Positions 26,598-34,961 of a DNA stretch of 64,000 nucleotides are shown piece after piece. A program made the position numbers and the translations under genes. Each line of letters opens with the position of its first letter. The stretch's first letter is position 1. The notes below the pieces were generated by a model. It did no database searches. It worked only from the letters and a program-made list of their open reading frames with translations, and had not been told where the DNA came from. The stretch comes from Desulfovibrio piger (lineage in GTDB: Bacteria; Desulfobacterota; Desulfovibrionia; Desulfovibrionales; Desulfovibrionaceae), in contig NZ_LT630450.1 in NCBI RefSeq assembly GCF_900116045.1, forward strand, positions 1,756,001 to 1,820,000, written 5' to 3'.

Positions 26598-27752
26598 ATG
26601 ACGACAGATCTGGCAATGGCCCCGGTGCGCTCCGCGGAGATCGCCGTTTTCAGGGCGCCCATCGAAAAAGCCGTCCGCACCTCGTTCGGCATCATGCACG
26701 ACAGGCCCGCCGTCCTGCTGCGCCTGGAGGACGAGGATGGCACGCACGGCTGGGGCGAGGCCTGGTGCAACTTCCCCTCCTGCGGTGCCGAACACAGGGC
26801 CCGCCTGCTGGAGACGGCCATCCTCCCCAAGGTCATCGGCAAAGCCTGGAGCAGCCCGGCGGCCCTCTCCGCGGATGTGGCCGGGCAACTGGAAGTCCTG
26901 CGCCTGCAGGCCGACGAACCGGGCCCCATGTCCCAGGCGCTGGCCGCCCTGGACATCGCCCTGTGGGATCTGGCCGCCCGCCGTGCGGGCCGTCCCCTGC
27001 ACCGTTTCCTGGGCGGCCGCGGTGACGGCTCCATGCCGGTCTACGCCAGCGGCATCAACCACCCCGGCATCGCCGAAACCATCAGGCGCACCCGTGCCGA
27101 AGGCTACCGCTGCTTCAAGATCAAGATCGGGTTTTCCGAGCAAAGCGATGCCGCCAACCTCGAAGAGGCCTTCGCCACCCTGCTGCCGGGCGAAGAGCTG
27201 GCCGTGGACGTCAACCAGGCCTGGACGCGCCGGCAGGCCCTGGCGGGCTTTGAAAAACTGCGGCACTGGCCGCTGCTCTGGATCGAGGAGCCCCTGCGCT
27301 GCGACAGCCCCGTGGAGGACTGGGCGGCCCTGGCCGCCGCGGCGCCCCATCCGCTGGCCGCGGGAGAGAACATCCGCAGCCATGCCGATTTTTCCGCCGC
27401 CATCATCCGTCGCCATCTCGGCGTCATCCAGCCGGACATCTGCAAGTGGGGCGGCCTGAGCAACTGCCTGCCGGTGGCCCGGGCCGTGCTCAAGGCGGGC
27501 CTGCGCTACTGCCCCCACTATCTCGGCGGCGGCATCGGTCTGCTGGCCTCCGCCCACCTGCTGGCGGCTGCGGGCGGGGACGGCCTGCTGGAAGTGGACT
27601 GCAACCCCAACCCCCTGCGCGAACTGCTGGCCCGTCCCTTCCCGGCCGTGCGGGAAGGCCGCATCACCCTTTCCGATGCGGCGGGGCTCGGCGTGGAACC
27701 CGATCTGGATGCTGTGGAGAACCTTGTGACCTACCGGGCCGAATGCCGCTGA
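26598..27752 (+). CDS. Mandelate racemase/muconate lactonizing enzyme (enolase superfamily)
   Basis: 384 residues. N-terminal capping domain, then a (beta/alpha)7-beta barrel. Catalytic residues are all present: KxK at 174-176 (FKIKIG), metal ligands D204 (DVNQ), E230 (IEEPL) and E257 (AGEN), then D280 (QPDICKWGG) and H307 (CPHYLGG). The Asp-His pair marks the mandelate racemase-type subgroup, whose members racemise mandelate-like acids or dehydrate acid sugars. The substrate cannot be told from this. It leads an operon with a TAXI-TRAP importer, so its substrate is likely an imported carboxylate. Start at 26598 follows AAGGGGGAAGACC. Confidence 0.88.
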   Translation: MTTDLAMAPVRSAEIAVFRAPIEKAVRTSFGIMHDRPAVLLRLEDEDGTHGWGEAWCNFPSCGAEHRARLLETAILPKVIGKAWSSPAALSADVAGQLEVLRLQADEPGPMSQALAALDIALWDLAARRAGRPLHRFLGGRGDGSMPVYASGINHPGIAETIRRTRAEGYRCFKIKIGFSEQSDAANLEEAFATLLPGEELAVDVNQAWTRRQALAGFEKLRHWPLLWIEEPLRCDSPVEDWAALAAAAPHPLAAGENIRSHADFSAAIIRRHLGVIQPDICKWGGLSNCLPVARAVLKAGLRYCPHYLGGGIGLLASAHLLAAAGGDGLLEVDCNPNPLRELLARPFPAVREGRITLSDAAGLGVEPDLDAVENLVTYRAECR

Positions 27753-27787
27753 ATGCCTGCACGTCCCGTCATCTACAGGAGGCGATC

Positions 27788-28789
27788 ATGAAGCGTTTTC
27801 TTACCTGCCTTTGTCTCGTCGTCATGTCCCTGGCCCTGTGTTCCGGCCTGGCCGGAGCCGCCGAAAAAGTCAGGATCAACCTGTTGAGCACGCCTTTCGG
27901 CACCGGGAGCTACGTGCTGGGCACGGCCCTGGAGAACATCGTCAACAAGGGGGACTACCCCATCCTCATCTCGCATGCGGAAACGCCCGGCCAGGCCTTC
28001 AACGTCAACAAGCTCAATGCCGATGCGGCCGCCCGCAAGAACACCGTGGGCACGGCCTCCAAGGGCATCAACTGGCTGGCCGCCCAGGGCAAGAAGCCCT
28101 TCCCGGCCAAGCGTACCCCGCTGCTGCTCATCGGCAGCTACACCTATACGGCCACCTGGCTCGTCACCGCGGACGACGCCATCAAATCCATCAGCGACCT
28201 GCGCGGCAGGCGCATCGCCATGGGCCGCATCCCCCAGGCCATCTGGGGCTACGAGCCCGACGCCCTGCTGCGCTGCGGCTATTCCGACGATTTTTACAAG
28301 AGCCTGTCCATCCAGTATGTGGGCACGGGCGAAGCCGCCACGGCCCTGGTCAACGGCCAGGTGGACGCCGCCACCATCGGCGGCTACATGGACCCTGTCA
28401 GCGGCAAGTTCTCTCCCGCGCCCCAGACCGTGGAAGTGATCGCCTCCGGGCGCGACCTGCACCACCTCGACTGGACGGAAGACGCCGTCAAAAAGACCGC
28501 CGCCAGGGACATCCCGCTGATCCCCTTCAGCGTGCCCGCCCATTCCGTGGAAGGGCAGACCGCCCCCATCTTCATCGGGGCCGATACCCACGGCCTGTTC
28601 GCCCATCCCGACTTCCCCGAAGAATACGCCTACATCCTGGCCAAGGCCATGATCGAGAACATCGACGCCTTTGCCCAGTACCACGCCCTGGGCGCCCTGA
28701 TGAGCCGTGAAGGCCTCATCAAGGGCTGGAGCCCCGAGCAGATCCACCCCGGCGCCCTGCGCGCCTACAAGGAAGCGGGCCTGCTGTAA
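27788..28789 (+). CDS. TAXI-family TRAP transporter solute-binding protein
   Basis: 333 residues with a signal peptide (FLTCLCLVVMSLALCSGLAGAA). TAXI proteins are the periplasmic receptors of fused-permease TRAP systems. Family signs: FGTGSYVLGTALENIVNK near the mature N-terminus, the middle segment YVGTGEAATALVNGQVDAATIGGYMDP and a C-terminal domain of alternating helices. It probably binds a dicarboxylate, sugar acid or amino acid. Start at 27788 has AGGAGG seven nt ahead; it follows the enolase-superfamily gene by 35 nt and precedes the permease by 56 nt. Confidence 0.88.
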   Translation: MKRFLTCLCLVVMSLALCSGLAGAAEKVRINLLSTPFGTGSYVLGTALENIVNKGDYPILISHAETPGQAFNVNKLNADAAARKNTVGTASKGINWLAAQGKKPFPAKRTPLLLIGSYTYTATWLVTADDAIKSISDLRGRRIAMGRIPQAIWGYEPDALLRCGYSDDFYKSLSIQYVGTGEAATALVNGQVDAATIGGYMDPVSGKFSPAPQTVEVIASGRDLHHLDWTEDAVKKTAARDIPLIPFSVPAHSVEGQTAPIFIGADTHGLFAHPDFPEEYAYILAKAMIENIDAFAQYHALGALMSREGLIKGWSPEQIHPGALRAYKEAGLL

Positions 28790-28845
28790 CCGACACTCCC
28801 CTGGGCCGGGCCGCTCCGGCGGCCCGGCAACACATCCCGGAGACC

Positions 28846-30723
28846 ATGGAGACGACTATGAGAGCGGGAGAACTTGCATCCAGCATGATTTTTCGTGGCG
28901 GCGCTCTGGCTATGGTGCTTTACCACGCCGTTGCCTCCCAGTACCTGTATTTTTCGCAGTGGGAACACCAGACCATCCACTTTTCCTTCCTCTTCCTGCT
29001 GATCTTCATGAGCTACGCACGCAAGACGTCCAGCAAGGCCGTCAAGTTCCTGCTGTATGCCTGCATGCTCGTGACCCTTGCCTGCTGCGCCTACGTCTAC
29101 CTGAATACGGAAGAACTGGAGATGTCCCAGGGCTTCCCCACCCAGGCGGCCGTCATCGTCGGCATCTGCCTCATGCTGGGCACGGCCCTGTGCACCTGGC
29201 TGAGCTGGGGCCTGCCGCTGCTCATCGTGGCCGTGGTCTTCGTGGCCTATTTCTTCCTCGGGCACATGCTCAGCGGCCCGCTCCATCACCCTGTCTTTTC
29301 CTTTGATTATGTGGTCTCCATGCTCAGTGTGGGCCTGTCCGGGCTGTATGGCCTGTTCATGTCCATCAGCGCCGACCAGGTCTTCCTGTTCGTGGTCTTC
29401 GGCTCGCTGCTGGGCATCTTCAAGGTGGAAGGCCTGCTCATGGAAGCCGGCAAGATCCTGGGGCGCCGCCTGCGCGGCGGGGCCGGGCTCACGGCCGTGT
29501 TCTCCAACTCCCTCATCGGCATGGTCTCCGGCGCTCCCGTGGCCAATGTGGCCATCACGGGCCCTTTCGTGCTGCCGTACATGAACCGCTCCGGCTACAA
29601 CGTGGATGAAGCCGGCGGCATCCTGGCCTGTTCGGCCACGGGCAGCCAGCTCATGCCCCCGGTCATGGGCGCGGCCGCCTTCATGATGGCGACCTTCATC
29701 GGCCAGCCCTATGCGGTGGTCATGCTGGCGGCCATCCTGCCCGCCGTGCTCTTTTATTTTGCCGTGGCCATGGGCGTGCAGTTCCTTTCCGTACGCAAGG
29801 ACCTGAAGACCGTCCAGCTGGATGTGGACTGGGGCCTGATCCGCCGCCGCGTGTTCATCTTCATCATCCCCATCGGCCTGATCTTCGCCATGCTCCTGCT
29901 GCGCTACAGCCCGGCCAATACCGCCTTCTGGGCCAGCATCGTGACCCTGGTGGCGGGCTTTGCCGTCAAGGACACCCGCCCCGCCTGGAAGGAGCTCATC
30001 CAGTCGCTGGTCAGCGGCGCCGTCACAGGGGCCAAGATCGGCATCTCCCTGGCGCTCATCGGCATGGTGGCCCAGACGCTCATCTCCACCGGCCTCGGCA
30101 GCAAGCTGGCCAGCCTCATCCACATGCTGGCGGGCGGGCACCTGTTCATCGCCCTGGTGGTGACCATGATCGTCTCGCTCATCCTGGGCTGTGCCGTGCC
30201 TCCGGCGGCTGCCTACGCCCTGTGCGCCATCATCATCATTCCCACCCTGACCCCCATGGGCGTGGCCCTGCTGCCGGCACATATGTTCTGTTTCTACTTC
30301 TCCATCATCGCAGCGGTCACGCCCCCGGTGGGTCTTGCCTCCCTGGCGGCCACGGGCATTTCCGGCGGCAATTACGCCATCACCAGCGTCCACGGCTTCC
30401 GCCTGTCGCTGAGCGGCTTCATCCTGCCCTTCCTGATCGTGTACAATCCCCTGTTCTCCCTTGACTTCAGCAACCCGGCCTGGTCCGTCTGCTCCCTGCT
30501 GTGCATCCTGGCAGGCCTGCTGAGCCTGGATGCCCTGCTCTACGGCGCCATGGTGCGGATCTTCGGGCCCGTGGACTACCTCGTGTCCCTGCTGGTCTGC
30601 GCGGTCTCCTTCTGGCTGACCGTCTACGGCGGCGGCCTGGCCGCCCCCCTGCTGCTGGGCCTGACGGCGGCCGTACTGGCCCTGCTGACGGGCCATGTCA
30701 TCTGGCAGCGCCGGACGGCATAG
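28846..30723 (+). CDS. TRAP transporter fused permease (4TM + 12TM)
   Basis: 625 residues, the fused small (DctQ-like, about 1-160) and large (DctM-like, about 160-625) membrane subunits usual for TAXI systems. DctM signature segments are visible: GMVSGAPVANVAITGPFVLPYM, GSQLMPPVMGAAAFMMA and the second-half repeat ILGCAVPPAAAYALCAI, with AVTPPVGLASLAATGI. It is driven by a Na+ or H+ gradient. Two ATGs are possible (28846 and 28858); I keep the first, with CGGAG ahead. Together with the two genes upstream it forms one operon. Confidence 0.88.
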   Translation: METTMRAGELASSMIFRGGALAMVLYHAVASQYLYFSQWEHQTIHFSFLFLLIFMSYARKTSSKAVKFLLYACMLVTLACCAYVYLNTEELEMSQGFPTQAAVIVGICLMLGTALCTWLSWGLPLLIVAVVFVAYFFLGHMLSGPLHHPVFSFDYVVSMLSVGLSGLYGLFMSISADQVFLFVVFGSLLGIFKVEGLLMEAGKILGRRLRGGAGLTAVFSNSLIGMVSGAPVANVAITGPFVLPYMNRSGYNVDEAGGILACSATGSQLMPPVMGAAAFMMATFIGQPYAVVMLAAILPAVLFYFAVAMGVQFLSVRKDLKTVQLDVDWGLIRRRVFIFIIPIGLIFAMLLLRYSPANTAFWASIVTLVAGFAVKDTRPAWKELIQSLVSGAVTGAKIGISLALIGMVAQTLISTGLGSKLASLIHMLAGGHLFIALVVTMIVSLILGCAVPPAAAYALCAIIIIPTLTPMGVALLPAHMFCFYFSIIAAVTPPVGLASLAATGISGGNYAITSVHGFRLSLSGFILPFLIVYNPLFSLDFSNPAWSVCSLLCILAGLLSLDALLYGAMVRIFGPVDYLVSLLVCAVSFWLTVYGGGLAAPLLLGLTAAVLALLTGHVIWQRRTA

Positions 30724-30751
30724 GCACGTTTTCTCCTCCTTCCCCCAAAAC

Positions 30752-30787
30752 AGAAGGGCCCCGTACTGTGTGTACGGGGCCCTTCCG
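30752..30787. terminator. Hairpin between convergent TRAP permease and regulator genes
   Basis: GAAGGGCCCCGTAC-TGTGT-GTACGGGGCCCTTC, 14-bp perfect arms. T-runs are weak on both sides, but it lies exactly between convergent genes. Confidence 0.65.
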
Positions 30788-30824
30788 CTGCCGGGGCCCG
30801 GCTCGCAGGAGACCGGCCGCGGCC

Positions 30825-31583
30825 TCAGCGGACAAGGTCTATCTCGAACCGCACCCTGTCACCGGGGTGCACCATGCTGGCGGCATAGACCACCTTGCCG
30901 CTTTTATCGCAGGCAAAGCGCTCCACCTGGGCCACGGGCATGCCGCAGGCGATGCCCAGATGGTGGGCCGCTTCGGGCGAGGCGATGCCGATGGTCAGGA
31001 TCTGCCGGGCCGTGGCCACATCGACGCCCAGCTCGTCCATGACGGGGATGACCGTCGTGGCGTCAAAGCGCTCCGGGGCCAGGTCGTAGATGTCCTTGTC
31101 CAGATAGAGGTCGATGAAGGCAAAGCGCACGCCGTCCTTGATGTGGACGCGCTTCATGTACTGGTAGCAGGCCGCGGGGAGCCCTTTCTGCTCACCGGTG
31201 AGCAGCGGACAGGCCGTCACTTCGGCCGCCGCCAGCAGTTCCACACTGGCCCCTTCGATGCGCTTGACAAGGGCGCTCCAGGACGTCCGCATGCTGGTGC
31301 AGGGGCGCAGGGGCAATTGCCGGGCCACATGCGTGCCGCGCCCCTGGCGGGCCTCCAGATAGCCTTCGCTGACCAGAAGCTGCACGGCCTGGCGGGCCGT
31401 CACGCGGGCCACACCGCACAGGGTGGCCATCTGCTGCAGGGTCGGCAGCTTCTCGCCGGGGTGCAGGCCCTTGTCCAGGATCGCCTGACGCAGCTGGTCG
31501 GCCAGCTGCTGATAGAGCGGCGGGCCGGGGTGGCGGAACCGGATGGGAGGCAGCGTAGTGTCGAGACAGGATGCATTCTTCAT
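30825..31583 (-). CDS. GntR-family (HutC/UTRA) transcriptional regulator
   Basis: 252 residues. An N-terminal winged helix-turn-helix (about 20-90; GPPLYQQLADQLRQAI, GEKLPTLQQMA, VARVTARQAVQLLVSEG) is followed by a UTRA effector domain (about 105-245), so HutC subfamily. It lies at the end of the enolase/TRAP operon, reading the other way, and is the likely binder of the palindrome at 26525. The effector is probably the imported acid or its product. I start at 31583 (MKNASCLD), where the domain begins; the upstream extension is Arg/Gly-rich and overlaps the promoter. No second copy of the operator is visible at its own start. Confidence 0.85.
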   Translation of the reverse strand: MKNASCLDTTLPPIRFRHPGPPLYQQLADQLRQAILDKGLHPGEKLPTLQQMATLCGVARVTARQAVQLLVSEGYLEARQGRGTHVARQLPLRPCTSMRTSWSALVKRIEGASVELLAAAEVTACPLLTGEQKGLPAACYQYMKRVHIKDGVRFAFIDLYLDKDIYDLAPERFDATTVIPVMDELGVDVATARQILTIGIASPEAAHHLGIACGMPVAQVERFACDKSGKVVYAASMVHPGDRVRFEIDLVR

Positions 31584-31707
31584 TTCACAGACCTTGGAGC
31601 AAGCAGTATGCCTTGTCATAGCCGAATTCTGCCCAAAGTCAAAATCCGCTCCCGCCTGCGGGGCCCCGGTGCGGGAGCGCTTTCGCGGCAGCCCGCCGGA
31701 CATGCAA

Positions 31708-31737
31708 AAAGGGCCGTCCCCCGGGGACGGCCCTCAG
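31708..31737 (-). terminator. Hairpin after the Mop-domain gene
   Basis: On the minus strand, GGGCCGTCC-CCGGG-GGACGGCCC followed by TTTTT. It ends the gene at 31760-32188. Confidence 0.7.
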
Positions 31738-31759
31738 CAACGGTCAGGATCGTGCGGAA

Positions 31760-32188
31760 CTACTTCTTGACGGCCATGATCACGTTGGTGGCCTTGACGA
31801 TGGCGGTCACCTTGCTGCCTGCGGCCAGGCCCAGCTTGTTGATGCTGCCCATGGTGATGATGGAGGTCATCTCGCCGTCGGTGCCCAGGTCCAGCACCAC
31901 TTCGCCGTTGACGGCGCCGGGGGTCACGCTCTTCACGGTACCGCAGAACTGGTTGCGGGTGGAGAGGATGTACTGGTCGGCATCGTTCATCAGGATGACC
32001 ATGCTGGCCTTGACCAGGGCGCAGGCTTCCTTGCCTTCGACCAGGCCCAGGCGCTGGGTGCTGGCCTTGGTGATGGAGGCCACCAGTTTGGTGCCGGAGG
32101 GCATGGTCAGTTCGATCTCATCATTGACGGCACCGGGGCGCACAGAGCTGATGGTGCCCCAGAACGTATTGCGAGCGCTGGTTTCCAT
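31760..32188 (-). CDS. Tandem molybdopterin/molybdate-binding (Mop/TOBE) protein
   Basis: 142 residues consisting of two homologous Mop repeats. Each has the pattern S-x-RN-x-F-x-G-T-[IV]-x-S-V-x-PGAVN (residues about 4-22 and 75-93) followed by ASITKAST..LGL and TSIITMGSINKLGL. Molbindin-type proteins bind molybdate or tungstate as oligomers and buffer it in the cytoplasm. That is fitting in an organism rich in Mo/W enzymes. The start at 32188 is set by the first repeat; the upstream ORF extension is unlike the family. It stands alone, with a 400-nt region before it. Confidence 0.88.
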   Translation of the reverse strand: METSARNTFWGTISSVRPGAVNDEIELTMPSGTKLVASITKASTQRLGLVEGKEACALVKASMVILMNDADQYILSTRNQFCGTVKSVTPGAVNGEVVLDLGTDGEMTSIITMGSINKLGLAAGSKVTAIVKATNVIMAVKK

Positions 32189-32599
32189 ATTGTGTTTCTC
32201 CTTATGTCGGTGGGAGGTTACGTCCTCACGCAAGGGGGATATACGCACGAGGCAAGGCAGTGTAAAGGGCGGAGGAACGTCCCCGGATGGAAATTCACGC
32301 TTTCAGGCAAGCAATTTTCAGGAAAATTTACCAGTTAAGAAAAAACAAATTATTTCATCATGTTTAAAGTACGAGTTATGGCATGGTATCACACCAAGAG
32401 TGATGTGATGGCCATACAATCGTGATATTGCTTCCCTGCGCCCGCGGAATCACGGCATTTGCCTCCCGGCCCGGGCAAAGGGGCCCCGCAAGGCCCTGTC
32501 CGCCATCCTTTTCCGCCGCAGCGGCCCGCTCCCGGACAGGGCGCAAAAAAAGGAAGGGGCCCGAAGACCCCTTCCTCCATACACAGCGGGGATGCCGGC
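32189..32599. other. Control region upstream of the Mop gene, and end of flxA
   Basis: About 410 nt. On the right, 32544-32576 is a hairpin (GGAAGGGG / CCCCTTCC) with TTTTTTT on the minus strand, the terminator of the hdr-flx operon. The middle, 32325-32430, is AT-rich and holds overlapping partial inverted repeats built on ATCAC/GTGAT (for example TATCACACCAAGAGTGATGTGATGG), a likely regulatory site for the Mop gene. No ModE-type sequence was recognised and no gene is supported. Confidence 0.5.
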
Positions 32600-33898
32600 C
32601 TACAGTTCAGGCGGCAGTTCCTTGAGCTGGGCCATGGTGAACACCGGGCCGTCCACGCAGACATAGTGGCTGCCGATGTTGCAGCGGCCGCAGATGCCGA
32701 TGCCGCACTTCATGCGCTTTTCCAGCGTGGTCACGATGTTCTCGGGCTGGAAGCCCAGTTTTTCCAGGGCCTGCAGGGTGAACTTGATCATGATGGGCGG
32801 GCCGCAGAGCACGGCCACACAGTTGTCCGGGCTGGGGTTCAGCTCGGTCAGCACGTTGGGGATCAGGCCCACCTTGTGCGGCCAGCCTTCGTAGGGATTG
32901 TCGATGCAGAGCGTGCAATCCAGGTCGGGATTGGCCAGCCAGCCGTCCAGCTCGTAGCTGAAGGCCATGTCGCGCGGCGAACGGGCGCCGTAGAGCAGGC
33001 TCACCTTGCCGTAATCGGCCTTGTGCTCCAGCACATGCAGCATGATGGTGCGGATGGGGGCCATGCCGATACCGCCGCCCACGAAGAAGATGTTCTTCCC
33101 CTTCCAGTCGTTGTAGGGGAAGAAGTTGCCCAGGGGAGCGCGCACGCCCACCTTGTCGCCGGGGTTCAGGCGGTGGATGGCGGAAGTCACTTCACCGGCC
33201 TGCATGACGGAGAACTGCAGGTACTCCTTCTGCGAGGGCGGGGTGTTGATGACGAAGGTGGATTCACCGGCACCGAACACCGAAAGCTGGCCCACCTGGC
33301 CGGGCTCATAGGTGAAGGCGGCCATCTGCTCGGGATCGTCCAGGACCACGCGCAGGGTCTTGATGTTGCCGGTCTCCTGGATGGTCTCCACCACCGTGGC
33401 CAGCATGGGCTTGTACGGGTTGCCCGCCTGCTGGGGACGGGGCGTGATCTCGCGCAGCATGCCGCCGTCGGCACGGGGCTTGAGGACGGCAGGCCTGGCG
33501 GCCGGTTTGGCTTCCGCCGCAGGGGCGGGAGCTTCGGCGGGCTTTTCGTCGGCCTTGGGGGCTTCGGCGGGCTTTTCCGCCGCCCTGGGGGCGGCTTCGG
33601 CAGCCTTGCTCTTGCGGGCACGGGCGGGTTTTTCCTCAGCCACGGCGGGAGCCTGGGCAGGCTCGGCCACGGCGGGGGCTTCGGCCTTCACGGCTTCGGC
33701 CGGCACCGGGCTGTCCTTGACCACGGGCGCATGGCTTTCCTTCAGCACGGGGCTGTCCGTGCCGCGCACGGCCACTTCCGCGGCGTCTGCCGGGACAGCC
33801 GCGGCGGCAGCCTTCCTGGTCCTGGCTGCGGGCTTGGCGGCAGGCTTGGCGGCGGCCTTCGTGCTTTTGCTCCGGGTGGTGGTTTTCTTGGTAGCCAT
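32600..33898 (-). CDS. flxA: FlxA-like FAD/NAD(P)H oxidoreductase with a basic Ala/Lys/Pro tail
   Basis: 432 residues. Residues about 155-430 form a ferredoxin-NADP reductase-like module: FAD domain (FTYEPGQVGQLSVFG), NAD domain (NIFFVGGGIGMAPIRT) and a C-terminal [2Fe-2S]/Fe-S motif CGIGICGRCNIGSHYVCVDGP, as in sulfhydrogenase gamma and AsrB subunits. In Flx complexes this subunit takes electrons from NADH. The first about 150 residues are unusual: MATKKTTTRSKSTKAAAKP followed by Ala/Pro/Lys/Glu repeats (KPAEAPKA, EKPARARKSKAAEA), like histone H1/AlgP tails. Start at 33898 has TAGGAG; no later start with a good site is obvious. Last gene of the operon. Confidence 0.85.
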   Translation of the reverse strand: MATKKTTTRSKSTKAAAKPAAKPAARTRKAAAAAVPADAAEVAVRGTDSPVLKESHAPVVKDSPVPAEAVKAEAPAVAEPAQAPAVAEEKPARARKSKAAEAAPRAAEKPAEAPKADEKPAEAPAPAAEAKPAARPAVLKPRADGGMLREITPRPQQAGNPYKPMLATVVETIQETGNIKTLRVVLDDPEQMAAFTYEPGQVGQLSVFGAGESTFVINTPPSQKEYLQFSVMQAGEVTSAIHRLNPGDKVGVRAPLGNFFPYNDWKGKNIFFVGGGIGMAPIRTIMLHVLEHKADYGKVSLLYGARSPRDMAFSYELDGWLANPDLDCTLCIDNPYEGWPHKVGLIPNVLTELNPSPDNCVAVLCGPPIMIKFTLQALEKLGFQPENIVTTLEKRMKCGIGICGRCNIGSHYVCVDGPVFTMAQLKELPPEL

Positions 33899-33908
33899 GA
33901 ACGAACTC

Positions 33909-34961
33909 CTACTTGTTGATGGCATCGAGCACGATGGCGCGGATATCCAGATGCACGGGGCAGTTGCTCACGCAGCGGCCGCAGCCGTTGCAGGAGAAGG
34001 CGCCCCAGTTCTCGGGATAGGTGGCGAACTTGTGCGACACGCGGTTGCGCATGCGCAGGGCCTTGGCCGTGCGGGGGTTGTGCCCGCTGGCCTCACGCGT
34101 GAACAGGGGCGACATGCAGTTGTCCCAGGTACGCAGACGGCGGCCCTCACGGCCGTTGAGGCCGTCGCCTTCGTCGGTGATGTTGAAGCAGTAGCAGGTG
34201 GGGCAGAAGTAGGTACAGGCCCCGCAGGACAGACAGCGGTCGGTCTCCTGCTGCCAGAACTCCACATCCTCGAAGCGGGCGGCCACCTTGGCCGGAGCTT
34301 CGGCCAGGCTGGGCGCCTTGTCCAGGCTGGCCCAGGCGGCCTTGCGGGCGGCCTCGGCATCGGCAAAGCGGTCGGCGCCGTCGGCCAGGCTGCTGCCTTC
34401 CAGCAGGGCCGCGCCCTTGTCGGTCATGGCCTGCAGCACATAGCCGCCTTCCACTTCGGTCATCAGCACGTCGGAACCTTCCGGCGAGGTGGGACCGCCG
34501 CCCACCCAGTGGCAGAAGCAGGTGCTGCAGCCGCTGGGGCAGGTCAGGGTGATGACGGTGAGCTGGTCACGACGGGCCTTGTAGTACGGGTCCGCGAAGG
34601 GGCCGTGCAGGTAGGGCCGGTCCAGGGTCACATAGCCGCGGGCGTCACAGGGACGGCTGCCGAAGACCACGGTGGGCTCGGCCTGCGGCGTATCGTCCAG
34701 GGTCATGGTGCATTTGCCCGGATCATTGGGATCCTTGGTCTTGCTGTAGCGCACCAGCACTTCGCACTGGGGCAGCACGGCTTCCTTGGCGGGCACGGTG
34801 GCCTTGGACAGGGTGAAGGGCTTGCCTTCCTTCCAGGGCTCGAACACGACCGCGGTCTTGTTGCCCGGCTTTTCTACCGGGGCCAGCACGCGGGCGCTCT
34901 TGGAGAGGTGAGCCAGAAAGGCGGGCAGGCCGTCAGCGGTGACGAAACGGGTTATGCTCAT
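33909..34961 (-). CDS. flxB: FlxB-like [4Fe-4S] protein
   Basis: 350 residues, AsrA-like iron-sulfur protein. Two 4Fe-4S motifs are seen in the C-terminal half, CLSCGACTYFCPTCYCF (about 222) and CNGCGRCVSNCP (about 325); another cysteine cluster lies at CPSGCSTCFCHW (about 136). It passes electrons between FlxA and the Fe-S/MvhD subunit. I use the ATG at 34961, which overlaps the stop of the preceding gene as ATGA and has GAGGGAGTGG upstream; the GTG two codons earlier is possible. FlxA begins 10 nt after it ends. Confidence 0.85.
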   Translation of the reverse strand: MSITRFVTADGLPAFLAHLSKSARVLAPVEKPGNKTAVVFEPWKEGKPFTLSKATVPAKEAVLPQCEVLVRYSKTKDPNDPGKCTMTLDDTPQAEPTVVFGSRPCDARGYVTLDRPYLHGPFADPYYKARRDQLTVITLTCPSGCSTCFCHWVGGGPTSPEGSDVLMTEVEGGYVLQAMTDKGAALLEGSSLADGADRFADAEAARKAAWASLDKAPSLAEAPAKVAARFEDVEFWQQETDRCLSCGACTYFCPTCYCFNITDEGDGLNGREGRRLRTWDNCMSPLFTREASGHNPRTAKALRMRNRVSHKFATYPENWGAFSCNGCGRCVSNCPVHLDIRAIVLDAINK

